From NCBI GenBank assembly GCA_903825675.1, contig CAIKBN010000012.1, positions 1 to 7,403 of the forward strand: DNA of 7,403 nucleotides. The letters are read 5' to 3'. The stretch's first letter is position 1. Every line of letters starts with the position of its first letter. This DNA is from an uncultured archaeon. Its GTDB lineage: Archaea > Aenigmatarchaeota > Aenigmatarchaeia > GW2011-AR5. The notes under the pieces are model-generated. The model had not been told where the DNA came from. It made no database searches and was given only the letters and a program-made list of their open reading frames with translations. The translations under genes were made by a program, and so were the position numbers. This document shows positions 4,913 through 7,403 of this stretch, piece by piece.

Positions 4913-5731
4913 TTATCTGCTTCCAGCACCTGATAACTCATTCATGAATTTATTTACATCTAGTTTTTCACATTTTTTATTAATATCATCTATTATCTCA
5001 TCAACAGTCTTGCCAACATTGCTGAGTATCTTGCCAAGCCCGTATTCCTCATATTCAGGCCTGTAAAGCTCTGCAGGAAAATGAGTATGCAGATATTCTT
5101 GGCCAGCATCTGTGGCAAGATGCGTTATAGCACCTTTTACAAACCATTCAGCTATGCTGCCGGTAGGGCCAGGCAGGAAAAAGGTTCTTATGCCCATGCC
5201 AAGCAATGCCCTTTCATATGCATTCTCATCCAGCTTACCTGTCTCATAATATGTCTTGATGACCTTTGCCGTGTCTTCGCCATAGAGAATTTCTATGGCA
5301 GCTACGATCCTATCATCCGCATACCTTCTGGTTGTACCGGTTGTATATGTTTCAATAGCCTTTTGCATGGCTTCTCTTTTTTGGTTTTCATCAAGGCTGC
5401 TTTCAGAAATACGGTATAGGGATTCAGCAATTGCAGCTCCATATACCTCTTCTTCAATGACCTCGTTCTCGTATTTGAAGTTATCTCCCCTAGTGACAGG
5501 CCATGGCTTTATAGAATCTCCCTGTCCCTTTAAATTCTCTTCATCCGTTACTGCATTTCCAGTTGCAAAAGGCATTTTAGGTGTAATAGTCGGCAATGTA
5601 ATTTCAATGTTAACCCTATTATTTTTATTTTCATTATGTCCGTACACAACTCCAAAATAAGCAGATAGAGCAGCAACAGGAATTAATGCCAACACAGTAT
5701 ATTTAATAATATTATTCTTACAAGACTGCAT
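4913..5731 (-). CDS. Uncharacterised single-pass membrane-anchored protein
   Basis: This 272-aa protein is not a family I recognise. A short cytoplasmic N-terminus with three Lys/Cys-rich residues (C4, K5, K10) leads into one hydrophobic helix at about 8-30, ending in YFGVVYG, without a clear cleavage site, so it is probably a signal anchor with the rest outside the cell. A low-complexity, Thr/Pro/Asn-rich linker (31-85) follows. Then comes a mostly helical domain (about 90-265) with a distinctive central stretch: PGPTGSIAEWF (187-197), ITHLATDAGQEYLHTHF (202-218) and LYRPEYEEYGLG (222-233). The His and acidic residues there (H204, D208, E212, H215, H217) could be a metal or active site, but this is speculation. 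Its ATG (5731-5729) directly follows the TAA (5734-5732) of GGPP synthase with no spacer, and GAGG upstream could aid re-initiation. It is therefore probably translated from the same mRNA. Confidence 0.85.
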   Translation of the reverse strand: MQSCKNNIIKYTVLALIPVAALSAYFGVVYGHNENKNNRVNIEITLPTITPKMPFATGNAVTDEENLKGQGDSIKPWPVTRGDNFKYENEVIEEEVYGAAIAESLYRISESSLDENQKREAMQKAIETYTTGTTRRYADDRIVAAIEILYGEDTAKVIKTYYETGKLDENAYERALLGMGIRTFFLPGPTGSIAEWFVKGAITHLATDAGQEYLHTHFPAELYRPEYEEYGLGKILSNVGKTVDEIIDDINKKCEKLDVNKFMNELSGAGSR

Positions 5732-6724
5732 TTACTTCTTCCTCTCTATCAGGTAATCAGCCATGAATGCAAGATTCTCTCTTAATTCAGCAGGCAGGCC
5801 CTTTATTGCATTTTTCGCTTCTTTTATCAGGCGCTTCGCTTTGTCGCCTGCATAATCTATTGAGCCGTATTTCTCGAAAAGCGACTTGACAAAAGCAACA
5901 TCCTCGCTGCTTGTATCCTCAGGGTTTTTATTAAGTATATTCAGCAAGCTTGCTTTCTCATCGCTGTCGCATCTGCTTAGGCAGTGCACAACCAGTATGC
6001 TTCGTTTGCCCTCTTTTATATCACGGCCGATCTCGCCTCTGCCCTTGCCCTCTGTTAGATCGAGAAGATCATCCGTTATCTGGAAAGCAGGACCAGCATG
6101 CCTGCCGAACTCAATTATCTTGTCAAGAATTTTTTTGCCCGCGCCTGCAATAATTGCGCCTCCTATCATAGGCACAGTGAAATAATAGGCAGTCTTGCCA
6201 ATCACAGTTTTCATGTAATCTTTTTCAGTAGGATTATTATTCTCCCTCAGATTCATGTCCATTGCCTGGCCCTCTGAGGTCTTTATAGCTGCATTTAACA
6301 TAGCCTCAATGAGCCTGCATATAACCTTATCATTAACACCATACTTGCTTGAACGCAGAATCAGCTCATAAACCTTCTCAGACATGTAGTCGCCGATATT
6401 AATGCCATGAGGAACGCCGTATTTTACCCAGACAGTTGGCTTGTCCCTTCTCATCTTGTCGCTGTCTTCTATGTCATCATGCACAAGCATCCAGTTATGA
6501 AGAATCTCACATGCCGCAGCAAAAGGCAGAACCTGCTTTGAATTGCCTCCAAGCGCCTCGCATGTCATTATCGCAAGTATAGGCCTTATCCTCTTGCCAC
6601 CAGGCAGCGTATACCAAATAGCATCATTTAAATTAGCAATCCCTTTCTTCGGAAAAACAGCTGCAAGCTCTGCGTCAATCAGCTTCGACTTCTTCGTAAG
6701 CAAAGCTTCTATATCCACACCCAT
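5732..6724 (-). CDS. idsA: Geranylgeranyl diphosphate synthase (trans-prenyltransferase)
   Basis: This cytosolic enzyme adds isopentenyl diphosphate to allylic primers to make all-trans C20 GGPP, precursor of archaeal ether lipids. Family landmarks in 330 aa: GGKRIRP (42-48), first Asp-rich motif DDIED (83-87) followed by RR (92-93) and KPTVW (95-99), EGQAMDM (151-157), GKTA (176-179), second Asp-rich motif DDLLD (218-222) after FQIT, and GRDIKEGKRS (233-242). Upstream of the first motif, position -5 is Trp78 and position -4 is Met79. A single bulky aromatic at -5 fits archaeal type I GGPP synthases (C20), whereas FPP synthases usually carry aromatics at both -5 and -4, so C20 is favoured but not certain. 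TTTTAAAA centred 26.5 nt before the ATG supports this start as leaderless. It lies 38 nt downstream of the winged-helix gene and abuts the membrane-protein gene. Confidence 0.94.
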   Translation of the reverse strand: MGVDIEALLTKKSKLIDAELAAVFPKKGIANLNDAIWYTLPGGKRIRPILAIMTCEALGGNSKQVLPFAAACEILHNWMLVHDDIEDSDKMRRDKPTVWVKYGVPHGINIGDYMSEKVYELILRSSKYGVNDKVICRLIEAMLNAAIKTSEGQAMDMNLRENNNPTEKDYMKTVIGKTAYYFTVPMIGGAIIAGAGKKILDKIIEFGRHAGPAFQITDDLLDLTEGKGRGEIGRDIKEGKRSILVVHCLSRCDSDEKASLLNILNKNPEDTSSEDVAFVKSLFEKYGSIDYAGDKAKRLIKEAKNAIKGLPAELRENLAFMADYLIERKK

Positions 6725-6746
6725 GCTAAATAGTTCGTTAAAAAGG

Positions 6747-6754
6747 TTTTAAAA
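6747..6754 (-). promoter_or_regulatory. TATA box for GGPP synthase
   Basis: On the minus strand TTTTAAAA is centred at 6750.5, 26.5 nt upstream of the ATG at 6724. It gives the synthase and the following membrane-protein gene a promoter separate from that of the winged-helix gene. Confidence 0.5.
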
Positions 6755-6762
6755 ACAAATGA

Positions 6763-7083
6763 TTAAACCCTGACCTTTATTTTTTTTTCAATGCCTTCAA
6801 AGGATTTCTTAAGCAGGAACTCTTCCATCTTCAGCAAGGCCTTTGCCTTCTCGTTCTCTGTATTGAGCGAGTATAGCTGCACTCTTCCTATAATTCTCGT
6901 AGGCTTTACTATACCTTCCTTTATCAGTTTAGGCAATAGCTTGTATAATGTAGGCCTTGATATGCCGCAGTTGTCAGCAACATCTGTTTTAGTGTAGTCT
7001 ATGCCTATGCCTTCTATGAGAAAGTCTAGTATCCTATTCTCTATGGTGTTACCAATGACCTCAAGCAGTATTGATTTGTCCAT
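6763..7083 (-). CDS. Winged-helix transcriptional regulator
   Basis: This 106-aa protein is a likely DNA-binding dimer. After an N-terminal helix (ENRILDFLIEG, residues 15-25) comes the helix-turn-helix: TKTDVADNCGI (31-41) as the positioning helix, SRPTLYKLLPKLIKEGIV (42-59) as the recognition helix, then a wing, KPTRIIGRVQLYSLN (60-74), and a long C-terminal helix (75-104) suited to dimerisation. The pattern matches the ArsR/MarR-like winged-helix proteins common in archaea; I cannot name the subfamily. There are no metal-binding Cys clusters (one Cys, C39). GGTGGATT (7094-7087), 3 nt before the ATG, is a plausible ribosome binding site, and TTTTAAATA (7127-7119) is the promoter. It lies upstream of GGPP synthase on the same strand, so regulation of lipid synthesis or of itself is possible but unproven. 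Confidence 0.9.
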   Translation of the reverse strand: MDKSILLEVIGNTIENRILDFLIEGIGIDYTKTDVADNCGISRPTLYKLLPKLIKEGIVKPTRIIGRVQLYSLNTENEKAKALLKMEEFLLKKSFEGIEKKIKVRV

Positions 7084-7117
7084 GATAATCCACCAATCTA
7101 AGACTATTTAGCTGCAA

Positions 7118-7128
7118 GTATTTAAAAG
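7118..7128. promoter_or_regulatory. Near-palindromic TATA element between divergent genes
   Basis: GTATTTAAAAG reads as TTTTAAATA on the minus strand and TATTTAAAA on the plus strand. For the minus-strand regulator it predicts a start near 7097 and a short leader holding the ribosome binding site. For the plus-strand gene it predicts a start at about 7149, essentially at the ATG (7148), hence leaderless. One element may therefore serve both directions in a 64-nt gap. Confidence 0.5.
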
Positions 7129-7147
7129 TTTACATTCATGTAAAATT

Positions 7148-7403
7148 ATGGATAATGAAGAAATCCGCGCCAAGCTGCTTTTTGCCCTAGCCCGCCATCG
7201 CAAATGGGACGAGAGCCATACATCCTATGAAAATATGCTTCGCCAGTTCAGGTCAGAAGCGCTTGGCAAGGCAGGCCTGAAAAATATAAAGAACCTAGCT
7301 GATGATTTAATTAAAAAAGGCTTTATTATAAAAAAGCCTACTAATTACGGCCTTCATGTTTCTCTTAATCCAAAAAAGTCTCAGGAAATAAATATGAACT
7401 TAA
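7148..7403 (+). CDS. Hypothetical small protein, possible winged helix, C-terminus outside window
   Basis: An open frame of 85 codons from the ATG at 7148 runs to the window edge without a stop, so the 3' end is missing. The product is charged and mostly helical: RAKLLFALARH (7-17), SYENMLRQF (26-34), LKNIKNLADDLIKKGFIIKK (44-63), then NYGLHVSLNP (66-75) as a likely beta-hairpin. The order helix-helix-helix-GFIIKK-strand pair is like a winged helix, but no family is recognised. Codon use resembles the neighbouring genes. The start is supported by the TATA element about 25 nt upstream. It is divergent from the winged-helix regulator. Confidence 0.7.
   Translation, partial: MDNEEIRAKLLFALARHRKWDESHTSYENMLRQFRSEALGKAGLKNIKNLADDLIKKGFIIKKPTNYGLHVSLNPKKSQEINMNL

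Noticed and set aside
5295..5660. Plus-strand open frame of 121 codons opposite the membrane protein
   Set aside because: It is antisense to the coding frame coupled to GGPP synthase; its composition is Ser/Phe/Leu-rich and it has no promoter or ribosome binding site.
5886..6185. Plus-strand open frames opposite GGPP synthase
   Set aside because: They are mirror frames of the conserved synthase motifs, including the second Asp-rich motif; no independent coding signal is seen.

Overview
This window is archaeal, and small-genome (DPANN-like) archaea are the best guess for the lineage. The evidence is a Hel308-type Ski2 helicase, an archaeal/eukaryotic-type cis-prenyltransferase (DGNRRFA motif), a short-chain trans-prenyltransferase, an Lrp/AsnC regulator, archaeal TATA boxes, oligo-T termination, and a tRNA without encoded CCA that is broken by bulge-helix-bulge (BHB) introns. 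The lineage call below domain level is inference. The sequence is moderately AT-rich and densely packed.

Layout: (1) 1-880: uppS (+), followed by an oligo-T tract. (2) 907-1097 (-): what first looks like a gene-free stretch full of hairpins is a tRNA-Pro(CGG) gene split by two introns, one at the normal anticodon-loop site 37/38 (70 nt) and one in the T loop at 59/60 (46 nt). Removing both leaves a 75-nt cloverleaf with fully paired acceptor, anticodon and T stems. (3) 1131-1346 (-): a small orphan protein just upstream of the tRNA. (4) 1472-1915 (+): an Lrp/AsnC regulator whose 3' end overlaps the 3' end of hel308. (5) 1908-4073 (-): hel308. (6) 4155-4910 (+): two tandem, diverged, uncharacterised paralogues. 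(7) 4913-7083 (-): a likely operon of a winged-helix regulator, geranylgeranyl diphosphate synthase and a single-pass membrane protein that starts on the base right after the synthase stop codon. (8) 7148-end (+): a divergent small protein running off the window.

Functional reading: two isoprenoid chain-elongating enzymes are present. GGPP synthase makes the C20 all-trans precursor of archaeal membrane lipids, and the cis-prenyltransferase makes the long polyprenyl (dolichol-type) carrier for glycosylation. Hel308 serves replication-fork repair. A recurring promoter geometry, with the TATA centre about 26.5 nt upstream of the A of ATG, appears in front of several genes. It implies that leaderless mRNAs are common here, and it helps choose the hel308 start.

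The most noteworthy items are the doubly interrupted tRNA with a textbook BHB in its T loop, the uncharacterised paralogue pair, and the membrane protein coupled to GGPP synthase.
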